A DNA stretch of 64,000 nucleotides from Isoetes taiwanensis (taxonomy: Eukaryota; Streptophyta; Lycopodiopsida; Isoetales; Isoetaceae), in the NCBI GenBank assembly GCA_021234155.1, contig JAJEKV010000098.1:423084-487083 (forward strand), in the 5' to 3' direction. Position 1 is the stretch's first letter. Every line of letters starts with the position of its first letter. A program made the position numbers and the translations under genes. The notes under the pieces are model-generated. The model made no database searches, was not told the DNA's origin, and was given only the letters and a program-made list of their open reading frames with translations. This document shows positions 47,019 through 58,006 of this stretch, piece after piece.

Positions 47019-48743
47019 TTATGACCATGCAGAAGCAGTAAGCAGGTAGCGTTCTTGCCATCCAAGGGAAAGAGAACCCTGAAGCTCATTTAGTCTATAT
47101 CCTTCGCAAGGACAGAGCTGCAGAAGCAATTTGGCCTCACTAATTGTATGAGAACTAAGGGGCACCTGATGAAAACCAGCTTCTTCCATAACTCTTCTCC
47201 AAAAGCTGCTAGGCTCATGCCTTTCCAGCCTCTCACAACCTTCACAGGCCACAATGTTTTTGATATGCTGCGCGAAATACATCTGTTCAATCTTCACCCT
47301 GTCTTCATTTTGCTGAGGCAGAGCTGCATCTAAAGAATCAAAAACAGCAGCATAGTAATGCAAGGCTTCAACGAATCTGGTTAAAAAAGATGAAGCATTA
47401 TGGTTGGCCTCTTGCTCAACCACTGTAACCACTGAGGGGCCAATACCATACAAAAAACTAACAAATCTTTCAAGTTTTTTCTCATTAGGCTGGTTCAAAA
47501 GCCCATGAAGCTGGAAAACACAATTCACAGCAATTGCTTCTCCTTCTCTGAATCCAAGGCTTCCCAATGAGAGATCTTGAAGCTCTTCTACTACAGGATT
47601 AAACTCAAAAGAGACACCTAGTGATTCAGCAAAGCTTGCAAGCCTTTTGCCAGTCTCTACAAGCATAGCCCTCTCCCTGCCAATTCCTGTCAGCCTCAAA
47701 TGAGGAGCACCCCCAGCCCTTGATGCAAGTGCCTGCAGAAAAGAAGGCCACTGAAATCCTTGCATTATATCCAGATCTATCACATGCACAACGTCACAGC
47801 CTTCTATTGCTTCTAAAATGGCTTGATTGGCAGTAAAATGAGCAAATCTGAAATAAGGAGAGACCTTGTACAGGGCAGTGAAGGCTGACAGAAAATCCTC
47901 TATTCTTGGCTGGAGCATCAGAGATTTGTAGAGGCTCGAATCCTTCCCCATCAACCTGGCTGCCAATCCTTCAGCAAAATGGGCTGCTATTCGTTGCATT
48001 GAATCTCCATATAATGATACTCTTTGTTGCAACTCCCAAAGTAAAGTTGTGGCCAAATCTATCTTATTTCTTGATATTGCATCTGCACATTTCAACAGCA
48101 TATGAAGCAGCTGCAGCCCATGTGCTTCAATGGATGAACCATTGATCTGAGCCTGTCTTCTGAACAAGGTATCTTCTCCTGCCCCTTTGATCTCTTTCTT
48201 CAATATGGAATTTGACTGCAAGAAATTGAGCTTTTGATCCAAGTAAGGCAATCCAAGACTGAGCTGATCATCCTTGCCAATTCCATAGCTCCCATGTTGT
48301 CTTGTCTGGTCCTCCTGGGTGCCCCTTCCTAACAAAAACATTCCACCATCTTGTATTAAAGTGTCTGTAGCAAAGTTGTTATCCAAAAAGCAAGGCACTA
48401 AAAAGGAGCCCAATTCCTCTGATGAGGAGGCAGCAGTTATGGCAGCTGCTCTATCATCACACAAAACAGTAGAATTAAACATAATTTGATTACCATCCAA
48501 TCCGGACGCGTCGGCAGGGCGCGACAAGCAGTGCCTAGAAGCATCATAAGGAAGAGAAGGTCCATCCCAGCCCACCAAAAGATCACGTTGCATTTGCATC
48601 TGGTGGTGCATAGAATGGTAGGCAGCTTGTGTCTGTATATCTGCCCTTAAATAGTCCTCTTCAAGATGATGCTCCTTGAGAAAGGTGAGCAGACCAGGCC
48701 AGTGGGGCTGAGAGACAGTTGAAACATCAACTTGCTGGTTCAT
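47019..48743 (-). CDS. GRAS family transcription regulator (SCR/LAS/DELLA-side), intact, single exon
   Basis: A 574-residue protein with a full GRAS domain and one uninterrupted frame ending at TAA (47019-47021). Residues 1-205 are a divergent N-terminus without the DELLA or TVHYNP motifs. Residues 209-300 form the first leucine-rich region (LLHMLLKCADAIS...QRIAAHFAEGLAARL). VHVID is at 319-323 (VHIID motif) within DLDIMQGFQWP, which is SCARECROW-like. The second leucine-rich region follows, and the PFYRE-type region includes VVTVVEQEANHN and RFVEALHYYAAVFDSLD (about 438-472). RVER-like ERLERHE is at 504-510, and the SAW motif closes the protein (LGWQERYLLTASAWS). GRAS proteins act in the nucleus, mostly as partners of DNA-binding factors, in signalling and meristem or root patterning. 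The start is chosen because it has A at -3 and opens the conserved frame. Subfamily is uncertain: the first half resembles SCR/SCL3-type members, the second half LAS and DELLA. Confidence 0.97.
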   Translation of the reverse strand: MNQQVDVSTVSQPHWPGLLTFLKEHHLEEDYLRADIQTQAAYHSMHHQMQMQRDLLVGWDGPSLPYDASRHCLSRPADASGLDGNQIMFNSTVLCDDRAAAITAASSSEELGSFLVPCFLDNNFATDTLIQDGGMFLLGRGTQEDQTRQHGSYGIGKDDQLSLGLPYLDQKLNFLQSNSILKKEIKGAGEDTLFRRQAQINGSSIEAHGLQLLHMLLKCADAISRNKIDLATTLLWELQQRVSLYGDSMQRIAAHFAEGLAARLMGKDSSLYKSLMLQPRIEDFLSAFTALYKVSPYFRFAHFTANQAILEAIEGCDVVHVIDLDIMQGFQWPSFLQALASRAGGAPHLRLTGIGRERAMLVETGKRLASFAESLGVSFEFNPVVEELQDLSLGSLGFREGEAIAVNCVFQLHGLLNQPNEKKLERFVSFLYGIGPSVVTVVEQEANHNASSFLTRFVEALHYYAAVFDSLDAALPQQNEDRVKIEQMYFAQHIKNIVACEGCERLERHEPSSFWRRVMEEAGFHQVPLSSHTISEAKLLLQLCPCEGYRLNELQGSLSLGWQERYLLTASAWS

Positions 48744-49075
48744 TATTTCACCTTGTTCATATGCATCCTTTTAAAAACCTGGATTCTATTGGCCAAAGAG
48801 GATGAGATGCTTCACAAACACAGTTTTCCAAGCACCCCAATTCCCCTGTCCATGTCTGCTGCACAGATAATCTTTAAAGCCTCAGAATTTTTTTTTTGGC
48901 CTAACAGACTTCAGAGCTTCAAATCAGAGAGTGCATAGTAAAACTTAAAGAAGAAAGTATGGTTATTGCAGCATGAAGAGATGGCTGTAATGGTCCGAGG
49001 AAGAAAAGATTCTGCTTGCAACAGGTTGCACGTGTGCTTAGGGAGAGGCCTCTGAGAGCATAAAAGCTATGGTGG
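48744..49075 (-). promoter_or_regulatory. Long GRAS 5' leader with five short uORF units
   Basis: On the minus strand, upstream ATG frames lie at 49061-49038 (7 codons), 48974-48963 (3), 48936-48919 (5), 48853-48812 (13) and 48766-48743 (7, with a second in-frame ATG at 48760). The last one ends in TAATG, so its stop shares the A of the GRAS start codon. All have their own stops. A G-box CACGTG is at 49029-49034. The extent assumes transcription starts about 25-35 bases after the TATA box and that the leader is not spliced. Confidence 0.65.
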
Positions 49076-49100
49076 CCAAACAGACAAGGCAAAAGAGTGC

Positions 49101-49110
49101 TATTTATATA
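49101..49110 (-). promoter_or_regulatory. TATA box of the GRAS gene
   Basis: Minus-strand TATATAAATA, a near-perfect plant TATA box, about 360 bases upstream of the GRAS start codon. Directly upstream on the minus strand is an A-rich tract (49131-49149). Confidence 0.7.
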
Positions 49111-52011
49111 GCACCACTGTTGTACCTCCTTTTTTTCTTTTTTTTTTTGGTTCTCTGTTTCCTTTCACTCCAAATATTTACTGTTGGTAAGATGCAGAAG
49201 AAGCCAGCCAGTAAGATAAATGATTCTATGCTGAAAGCAAGGAAAGGAAGGACTTGGCAGGCCTTAAGATTCCTCCTCCAATACACTGAGAAAGGCAGGG
49301 CAATAGATGCCAAACTAGGTAGTTTTTTATTGTGCAATGTCAGCCCCATACCTCATGTTTTTGGTTAAGAAAGAAGCAGCGCAGCTGTGTGATTCTCTGC
49401 TAGACCTGCAAGACTATCTTCTAACGGACTTGTCCTGAGCTCCACCAGGCCTCCCCATATTTGGCTCAGATTGGAATCCCTGTGAATTACATATACATAT
49501 ATATACAGAGGACCGTCTTGTTTTTAGCATGAAGCAAGCACAGGATAACTGCAGAATCTTTCGTGGTTTGGATGGATTTCTGTTGGGCTCTGAGTGGTTT
49601 GGAGAATCACCCACTTGGCCATTTTTTTTAAACTTATTTTAGGGGCAAATGGAGGCCCCTTTAGTACTGTACATGCCATGATAAATTTTACAATCATCAT
49701 CATCCCAATTATACGAGCAATGAGTGAGCTTGTTCCAAATGCTCCAAAACAAAGGCATATTTTACTAGATTTCTTCACCCAGTTGGCATTCTGATAGTTA
49801 GGGTTTTATGATTCCAAAGCAACTGTCAGGCCTGAAGAAAAGACACAAAAGGTTAAGATGCTTGCTTGCCTGTTGGTCTGCTCACAGGTTCCAAGTCCTT
49901 TTAATTATGGAACCTTCTTGCCAAAAATTCAACCTGGAACGTACTTTGTTATATACAGCTCCAATTGGTAGAAAAGAACACGATTAAACAAATGCCTGAT
50001 ACGTCTAAAACCCTACTTAAATCCAAAACGCTACTTTACAAAGGCAGAACATGTGATCATTCAAACTATATGGGCATTTCTATGCAAAAACATATTATAC
50101 TAATCATATTCGCATCGGAATGCTTGCAGCATGAGCTACCTACAAGAAATTCCTTGGACTTTTGTCCCAATTGTTTATGCAGTTTTGTTGAACTCTTGAA
50201 ATGGTCTTGAATTTGGGCTTAGGGCTCCGTTTGTGCTTGCGGCAAATTTTTTGCTCGCGATTATTCTATTCGAAAAAGGGCTGCAAAAAAAGCGCTTTGC
50301 GGTGGTACGAATCCAGGAAATGGGCTGTTTTTTTTTTCCCGGTATCATTATTATTCAAATAAATCATGCTCGGGGACATGAGTGGAAATTGTGTGTTTCA
50401 AAGGATACGAATATTTGCTTTAGTGCACATGAGAATTTTGCAACGGATGATGGGTCCTATAAACTATGATATATTCTTTTTCCTGTTGGAAAAGGTGGTG
50501 TTGCCATAAGTTATGGAGGAAAATTCTCGCCACCATTGATTCCCTATACGTGAATCTTCCCTGCCTCTCCCGAATATTGTTGCCTCGCCTTTACACTAAT
50601 GGAGACAGTTCTGCTAGACAATTGGCTCTCATCTCAACAAGGACCTCATAGAAAACGCGTCACTCCCTTGACCCCGTACAACTTCTCACACCTCTGGATG
50701 TGTTTGGAATCCAGCCTAGGGCCTCACTTTAGGGTTTCTCTTTCTGGGTCAGATTTTTTTCTATCTGTCCAGATATATCCTATATTTTATACTTGTATAG
50801 TAGATAAAGGGTAGACATGGCCCTGTTCGTAATTCTTTGCCATTATTATATGGGAAGACAGAAGACTGACATTCCAAGTAAATGCTCTAGCACAATCCCA
50901 CAATGCACAACTAAATTCATGATGCATCCCTCAAAACTGTCGCCCAATAATGCAACATGATACTTGACAATAGTCTGTTTATTAAGGAAAAAGGATTGGT
51001 TTACAAGTCATTTTAGAATCATTGATGGCTCTTTCAAGTGAATTACAAGCAAATATTTCTAGGCAGATTGAGATGTTGTTTTGGAAAGCTCTTCTCATCA
51101 TTACTCGTATTGCGGAGATCCGGTTGTGTTAGAAAAAGACATGGCGATAAAGTCTGCATGTGCTACAAAGTAGTCAATTACGTCTTACAGGGTACAATCA
51201 TTTATGGACTTTGCATCTTCTAAGCACCAAGATTTAGTTCCATTCTTGAGTACAGGGGTATCCCATTGATATTTCTCTTCCATTATTTATTATACGAAGC
51301 CCATATTTGTCTAATTGCTATTCCCCTAGTGTTTAACGATTATCATATATTGTAATTCAAGATTCCTACATTCTCTTTCTTTGGGTCACACATTCTACAC
51401 CATAACCATCTTATCCCATAAGGTCTATAACTAGTCTAGTCCACTAGATTGAGGAAGAGGAAGAGAAATTGAAGGAAACTAAACTAAATAGGAAAACCCA
51501 TTATTATACAAGATTTAAATAAGCTCGGGATGTTTCCTTCTTCTTCTTCTGTAGACTTGTATTCACATGTTTCTGCCACTCAATGGTAGCTAGTGGCTCT
51601 TGAGCATGGGAACATCCCTTACAAGACTACTAGAGAGGAAGGCCATTTTTAACATCAAATAGATACTAGAGACTGGCCTCTATATGTGATGCACGTATAA
51701 TGGTGACATCCATAAGAAGACATATAGCAACCAATATTTCCTACTCTTTTTCACTAAATATGGTGGACATAGTTTCAAAGTTATATCCAACATTGCTATG
51801 TATGGAAAGTAGAGGTAGGTCTTAAAGAGCTTTGTTGACATTGCCCTGTTGCCCATGCTTTTATATTTTGGTAGTAAACACATAATATGTTTTTAATGAG
51901 TGAAACTATGAAAACCTCCTCCATCGGTTAGAAAATTTTAAGTTAAAGAATGAAAAACAGAAAGATAATAACAATAACAAAATAAGGACAATTCAGATTC
52001 TCCATAATGTA
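49111..52011. other. Upstream region of the GRAS gene and unassigned DNA
   Basis: The first few hundred bases are presumably GRAS promoter. Beyond that no gene, long repeat or element was recognised; open frames are all under 90 codons. Confidence 0.45.
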
Positions 52012-52123
52012 TAGGGGAAGGGAGCTTGGGGCTCCCTTTCCGCAACAGAGGCAGGGGCCCGCGACCCGGGCGGAAGAGGGTCTGCCCCTTTGCGGAAAGG
52101 GAGCCCCAAGCTCCCTTCCCCTA
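52012..52123. mobile_element. 112-bp GC-rich foldback element with perfect arms
   Basis: TAGGGGAAGGGAGCTTGGGG at 52012 pairs exactly with CCCCAAGCTCCCTTCCCCTA ending at 52123. The perfect pairing runs about 34 bases to TTTCCGCAA/TTGCGGAAA, with a shorter inner pairing (GGCAGGGG/CCCCT). The arms flank a GC-rich loop. It stands out sharply against AT-rich flanks. No clear target duplication was found, so the mobile nature is inferred from structure. Confidence 0.7.
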
Positions 52124-53723
52124 AAAAATGGGATGTGGGGAGCTACCTACAGCAACCTCTTGCTCTTCACCGGATCAACGGATCTGCTTCAAATCGACTT
52201 GCTCTTTCACCAGATTAGTGGAATCGATTGCCCCGACTTCCATTCCATGATATTGGGCGATGCCATGTGTCATCACTAGAGCGATCTTTCGGCTAAATGA
52301 GCAACCCACATTCCATTTTGTAATGAAAGTGTTAGGTCAAGTTGTTTAGGCACAATCCAGTCAGCCCTTTTTCCAACTTTGTTACATTCGGCTACTAGTT
52401 TCATGAAAGACAAATGGTTGTTTATTGGTTCTTCCTCTAAAGTATGTATTCTCAAAACATTTTTTTGATTCGTACTTACGCATTTGAGGTATCATACATC
52501 AAAAATATGTTGAACACGAAAGGGGAGTGCATAGCTAAATGGTAAGCGTGTATGCAAAACCCAAAGCTCCCCATATGCAAATTATTATTAAAACCATACA
52601 TGCAGACCTTTGGATGTATAGCGTCTACATGCAATGATTGCACAATGTGAAGGTAGGTGTATATATATACCTCTTGCATATGAACACTCCATCTGAAATA
52701 TTAATAAAAAATAGGCATACAAAAAAAAAAAAAAATCATTTTTGTGTACACATAAACGTTTTTTGTGTACCTGATTTTTCGGTTAAATTGGCAAAATTTG
52801 CATACATAAAATGTTTTAGTCAGCGTACGTGGTTTAATCTAGCATGTACGTGGATAGTCATATTAGGCATATGAGAAAAAAGTTAAAAATGTTGCGCTCA
52901 CGACATTATTTTGCCTTTATTTTGCCTGCATACGAGTTTTATGTTTCGTCTACATGGAATAGAATTTTTATGTACATGCCGAAATGGATCAGTCAAGAAA
53001 TACTTCAAAAAAGACATTTAGTTATATAAAATATGTGTACTTTTAATTTATATGTCTACATTTTTTATATGTACATATAGAACTCATTCTTGCTCCCACC
53101 TATTTTTATGCATTGTATGTGTCGATATGTGTGCATGAACCCATGCACCCATGTATGAGGTTCTATTATACCCCCCTCCCCCCAAAACAATTAAAAAAAA
53201 TAAAATAAAATCAATTAGGGTCATTTCCTCTAGCCAGATCGTTGCTGACCTTCCCATATGTCTGGCCTTGTGGTACCTGAAATGGTTATGTCACAGCCTT
53301 TTAATAATTCAACATCTTGTCAAGATTCTATTATTCTTTTAGCTGTCTGTACATGATACTAATGCATTTACTTCTCCACTTTTTAAAATTCCCTTTAGGG
53401 CATCTTCAAAAGCTACATTGTTGTATTAATATATCCACTTTAATTGGTACTTTCTACTATTTTATCAAATATTCTTTGGCTTTGTTCACATCACTCCACC
53501 TTTGATTCTTTTATCATAAGTGGGTCAATGGGAATGTCCATTGTTTGGTCATCACATGCCTACCGTAAAATCACATGAAATATTTCTCAAATATTATTTC
53601 TATTATTTTTTTAGCAAGCCCAACAAATAGTTGCATAATAGACTATATGCTCTATAATGAAATTCCTTTAAACTAAGGCGTTGAGTATGCTCATGATCAA
53701 GAAAAATGTATAAGCATCTTTAA
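52124..53723. other. Unassigned AT-rich DNA
   Basis: No gene was recognised. An A-run at about 52721-52735 and a C-run near 53170 are low complexity. A tRNA A-box-like word near 52533 lacks the rest of a tRNA. Confidence 0.45.
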
Positions 53724-54060
53724 TTTTTTTTTTTTAGAGATAAAAAATATAGACTTTATTTACTTTAAAGGAACGATACAAAGCCACATGGTAGGGGTGC
53801 ACCAATCTGCAAATCTGAGATGAGGATAGCTACATGGCTCCTTCTTGCACTATTCTCTTGTACGCCCTAGTGTAATCTTAGGTAGGTGCCCCATATTTCA
53901 ACCTTTACTTCTTCTTCACTCTCGAACACTAGCCTGAATTTTTTCAGCCTTCCAAGTACCATATGTAGAAGCTGATTTGGTGATATGTCCTCTTGATTCT
54001 CATCGAAGGCTAAGGCATTTCTCCTTTTCCATAATGACTACAAGCACTTTCAGTTCTACT
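53724..54060 (-). mobile_element. 3' end of a LINE (non-LTR retrotransposon)
   Basis: The plus strand opens with a T-run (53724-53735), i.e. a poly(A) tail on the minus strand. Upstream on that strand, about 53875-54040 translates in one frame as SLWKRRNALAFDENQEDISP, then LLHMVLGRLKKFRLVFESEE, and ends at a stop after WGTYLRLH. The LWKRRNxxxF pattern near the end of a frame followed by a short 3' untranslated region is typical of plant LINE ORF2 C-termini. Only this 3' fragment is present, as usual for 5'-truncated insertions. The target duplication was not identified. Confidence 0.7.
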
Positions 54061-54189
54061 TATTCATGCACTAACTTTTAGCAAGGAATATATTAACTTC
54101 AGGTTATGAGCAAGAATTACAAGAGAAGCATACATATATCATTCTTATGTAATGCAGTGTCCAATTTCTGTTCTCGTCTTCCTTGAAAA

Positions 54190-55060
54190 TTATTAGCACA
54201 TGACACGTGTGCATTCATGGCATTTATATCTGGATTTGATGCCGATACGTGTGGATGATGCATTAATGTCGACCAGTGTCAGGCCTGTGTAGCAAATCAA
54301 ATCTGGCTGCAATCCACAACAGTTATATCTGTATCGATCAAAATTCAGAACTGACTTAATGCTGCGAATTTTTTCGATCAAATTGTGCAGAATAGGGCCA
54401 GATTCTAAATTTCCTCGTTTGATCCAAGCAGCAGGGTAGATAAATTCATCCACGTCGATATAAGCCATCCAGGAGCAGATCTTGGATGATTTTAGAGCAC
54501 AATGCGAAAATCTGGCCCCTAGGTTTTTGTCCAGGGCCAAGGAAATCTGCTGATATTAAATTGTTGAAGAATTTGGGCCTGTTCTTCCATATTATCTTCG
54601 CTGTTATTGTCGTAGAGAATGAAATGCTGAATCCCCAAATAAGAATGATACTGGCCCATTGTTTTAAGAATTTTGCTTCGTTGAACATCATCGTACAGGC
54701 GCAGAGGAAATATTTCTTTAATTCTTCCTCCCCTTTGTTGAACAGGCTCCACAGACTAAATCCATTTGTGGGTATGGTGGATTCGGTCAATTCTTCATAA
54801 TATGCAACAGGAAATTTTCTTACCCGCAGGCATTTTTCTCTGAATTTCGGCCGGATGGTTGCATCGGAAAACCTTCTATGCTATAGCGGCCAATTGGGTT
54901 TCACTCCACGCAATCGAAGATGCATTTCAGAAATTTGGGATCGGCGATATGGCTCTGTTTTGATACAATCCCTAGAGCGACATCTTCCGGCGTAGTCAGA
55001 CTTCAAAAACTATGCTGCTCCAAAAAATGGGAGCATGTTTTGGATCTGACATAGCAATTG
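54190..55060 (-). pseudogene. Glycosyltransferase family 92 (GT92) pseudogene
   Basis: Minus-strand pieces, in order: RFSDATIRPKFREKCLRVRK; CACTMMFNEAKFLKQW (about 54660-54705); after a 1-base frameshift, YHSYLGIQHFILYDNNSEDN (about 54600-54655); ISRFPWPWTKT (about 54520-54550); after a second frameshift and TAG, FSHCAL and CSWMAYIDVDEFIY (about 54440-54512). These are the hallmark blocks of plant GT92/DUF23 proteins, including the DVDEF metal-binding motif. Members are Golgi type II glycosyltransferases; some make beta-1,4-galactan. The end is lost after YKCHEC, with a stop at 54193. At least two frameshifts plus stops make it non-functional. The 5' part (above 54800) is poorly conserved. 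Absence of visible introns suggests a retrocopy, not proven. Confidence 0.82.
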
Positions 55061-56100
55061 GAACAGATTCCCCTTCACGTTCGATCTTCAAAACGAAATT
55101 GATCTATGCCCGTGATGGGGAATGGAACGTGGGTTTATTCTGTGTGCCTCCTGGTTTGTTAGACGCAGCTCATGCTCAGGTTTAAAACAAATGCTCTTCA
55201 AAATCTTATAATTCTTGACTATATATGACAAATCAGGGAGCTGCAATTGTCTTTCAAATGCAATGATAAATGTTCTGCCCATAATTAACAGAAGCCTTAT
55301 GGTCTCCAGCCACTCAAGAATAAGAAACCATCATCTTCATAGATATAGAACAACACAGAGAAAGATTTTCTCGATCAATTGACAAGAACCCACCGAACTG
55401 ATTGCCAATAATAATCTATGAAGGATGGCATGATTTCATCTTTTCCATGGCAGCCTCCATAGCTGCTTTCCTCTGTATTTGTTTGTCTTTGTTGTCTAAT
55501 ACAGAGGAAATCTGCGTCCATTACAAAGAAATCCGCTTCATTACCTCCGCCTATTGTGATCATCGATCTTCCGCTAGATCCACGGCTTACAATCTCCTGT
55601 TTAAAGCACGAGGACAATCCTCTGTCCAGAGCACGAGGTTGGAACACATATAAGCTGGGCACATGGGCCCATCAATATTTACCAGAAACAAATCTGCCAC
55701 ATTTTTCTAGAGCTCAAAAAAAAAAGGGCATATGCATCTAGAGATAATTGATTTTGCTCTTGCTAATTGAACTTTTGGCTTTGCTTTTGGTTGCCATCCC
55801 TCTTTTTGAGGTTTTATTGCAACACTCTTATAAATGGGAGCATGTCATGTGAGGAGGCTATATAGCATTATCAAGTGATCCCCATCTTTTTTTTGTTTTA
55901 AAATAAATCGTTCAATAAATATAGTATACGGCAATTTCGCATCCAAGAACTACGTCTAGCACAAATTGAGAGATATCTACTACACCTCTAGTTCATCTTC
56001 AGAATATACCCATGACTTTTGATATAGAGTCGGAAGAATACACCCATGACTTTTGATGTAGGGTGGGATTATCTGCTCAATTATGATCCCATTAGAAAAA
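55061..56100. other. Unassigned DNA upstream of the GT92 pseudogene
   Basis: Minus-strand frames of 64 and 95 codons (55088-55282 and 55375-55662) might include the decayed N-terminal part of the GT92 protein, but I see no conserved block. Around 55995-56060 a CACCCATGACTTTTGATRTAG segment occurs twice. Confidence 0.35.
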
Positions 56101-56139
56101 GAGAAATGTTCGCAGCGGCCTTGGCCGCCGTGATAAATT
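56101..56139. repeat. Dispersed GC-palindrome repeat, copy 2
   Basis: GAGAAATGTTCGCAGCGGCC then TTGGCCGCCGTGATAAA, matching 45289-45327. Each copy has a different single mismatch in its stem, consistent with a once-perfect palindrome. Confidence 0.7.
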
Positions 56140-56639
56140 TCTTGTAAAGCATTCATTATTATACTACAAAGTCACATCAATAATATAAGGTATCAATAAT
56201 ATAAGGTAACATTACCATCCTTTTAATATATTGATGACACAGTTCTTCAAAAAAATATATATATATAAGGTAACTTGGGGTAAATAATTCTATAGAAAAT
56301 AGGAATAAAGATGATAATCTTCTTTGATATCTTCCAATAAAATAAGGTTCAAGAATGATCTTTTCAGTTTTTTGTTCGTATGGCCAAAAAGCTCATAAAG
56401 CAATAAAGGCTTCTATTTTTCATATGGACCTTGGTTTTCAAGGCCCATTTTTAGCATGCGATATGCATTTTTACATGTGCATGTCGCATGTTCGAACTGT
56501 TGAGCACTCAAATAGACTGAAAATATTCCATATTTTGATGATCCACATAACAATTTCATTGAGATAGTGAATACAATTTCACTTCATTTCATTTATAAGA
56601 AAATTCCTCCAAGAAACATCTCTCCTCCTCAAGAATCAA

Positions 56640-57640
56640 CTATTGCCAACAACTCCTTGCCATTAATCAGATAGTTGATTTCGGCAGCCTACAACATCTG
56701 TGAGTGATAAGGCAATCCGATGTAGTTTATAGTCATCCCCCTCGTGTGACAAGAAATGCCAAGAGCAAAATCAAAAGCATCTGCTTTGACAACATATGGG
56801 TGCGAATGGTATGCATGAGCAACAACTGGTGCCGTGGTAAAAGCATGCTTCAAGGTAACGAAAGTGGTTTCTACCTCCACACTCCATTCAAATGGCACAT
56901 CCTTTGCCATGAGGCGTGTCAAAGGAAGGATAAGCTGCTAATGATTCCAAATAAAATGCCGATAGAAGTTGGCAAGTCCAAGAAAACGTTGAATTTCTCG
57001 AACAAAAGAAGGTGTTTGCCACTCCAAAATATTGCTGAACTTGGCATAATTAGACATGTTCTTCATGCTCTTCTAGAGTCCGAATAGATCAAAATATCAT
57101 TCAAACAGATAAGAACAAAAAGATCCAAAAACTCCCCAAAGACATCGTTAACCATGTGCTAAAAGACCGTTAGAGCATTGATAAGGCCGAAGAGCATGAC
57201 CATGCACTCAAAATGACTGTATCGAGTTTGGAAGGTTGTATTCTACTCATCCTCTCCCTGATCTGGATAAGATTATAGGTGCATCAAAGATCAATCTTAG
57301 GCCTTGCAGCTGTTCAAGTAATTCTGGACTTAGAGGCAGGGGATACCGATTGCGCACGATGATCTTATTGAGGCTGTGGCAATCCACAACCAACCACAAC
57401 GAACCATCCTTCTTGGAGACAAAGAAGATGAAAGCCCTTGAAGGTAAATGAGAATGTCGGATAAACCCAGTCACAAGTTCTCCTCGATATAGGCATGCAA
57501 AGCCTCCAATTCTGTTAGTGACAAGCCATAGATACGGCCACAGATAAGAACTTGGATTGCAAATGTTGAACTGGGATCTTGTCTTCCAGATCTGATAAAC
57601 TTGTGAAGAGAAATCTTCGAGATACAGAGCTGAGAACATG
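56640..57640 (-). pseudogene. Ty3/gypsy reverse transcriptase-RNase H relic
   Basis: Minus-strand order: FFVSKKDGSLWLVVDCHSLN (about 57375-57435), NRYPLPL, then VMLFGLINA (about 57180-57205), CLNDILIYS (about 57085-57110, in place of YxDD), PFEWSVEVETTF and the RNase H start (about 56760-56915). Several frame changes and stops. It is a different, older lineage than the array at 17-29 kb and on the opposite strand. No LTRs were found. Confidence 0.85.
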
Positions 57641-57654
57641 ATTAGGATGAAGTT

Positions 57655-57990
57655 TCCACAAAAATAGGAGCCTGGACAGGAGCAAAAACAAGAGCGGGAG
57701 CAAGAGCTCGAACAGGAGCAAGAGAGGAGCTGCAGTTAGGACTGGATCAGGAGCAGGAATTGGAATACGAATAGAACCAGGAATAAAAATAGGAGCTGAT
57801 GCCTCATCTAGAATATAAACGAAAGCAAAGATAGCGACTAGATTAGGCCATGGAGCTGAAATAGAAATTGGAACATGAATAAAAGCAAGACTAGGAGCCC
57901 AGAATACTGCACAAACTGAACTGGACGTTGGTGCGAAGGCAAAAACTAGGACTAGATCTAGAATCAACAAAGAAGAAAGATCTAGATCGC
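57655..57990. repeat. Degenerate GGAGCA/GGAGCTGG-type repeat
   Basis: Words such as AGGAGCAAGAG, CAGGAGCAGGAATTGGAA and ATAGGAGCTG recur. On the minus strand this gives a Pro/Ala/Leu-rich frame (57515-57997). It may be the low-complexity Gag-side spacer of the adjacent gypsy relic, or simple-sequence DNA. Confidence 0.5.
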
Positions 57991-58006
57991 CAATCAATCT
58001 ATGAAA

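Noticed and set aside
47148-48145. Plus-strand open frames inside the GRAS gene
   Set aside because: They are antisense shadows of a strongly conserved minus-strand coding sequence.
52525-52580. tRNA-like word (ATAGCTAAATGGTAAGCG)
   Set aside because: Resembles a D-arm/A-box, but no B-box, anticodon arm or acceptor pairing could be found.
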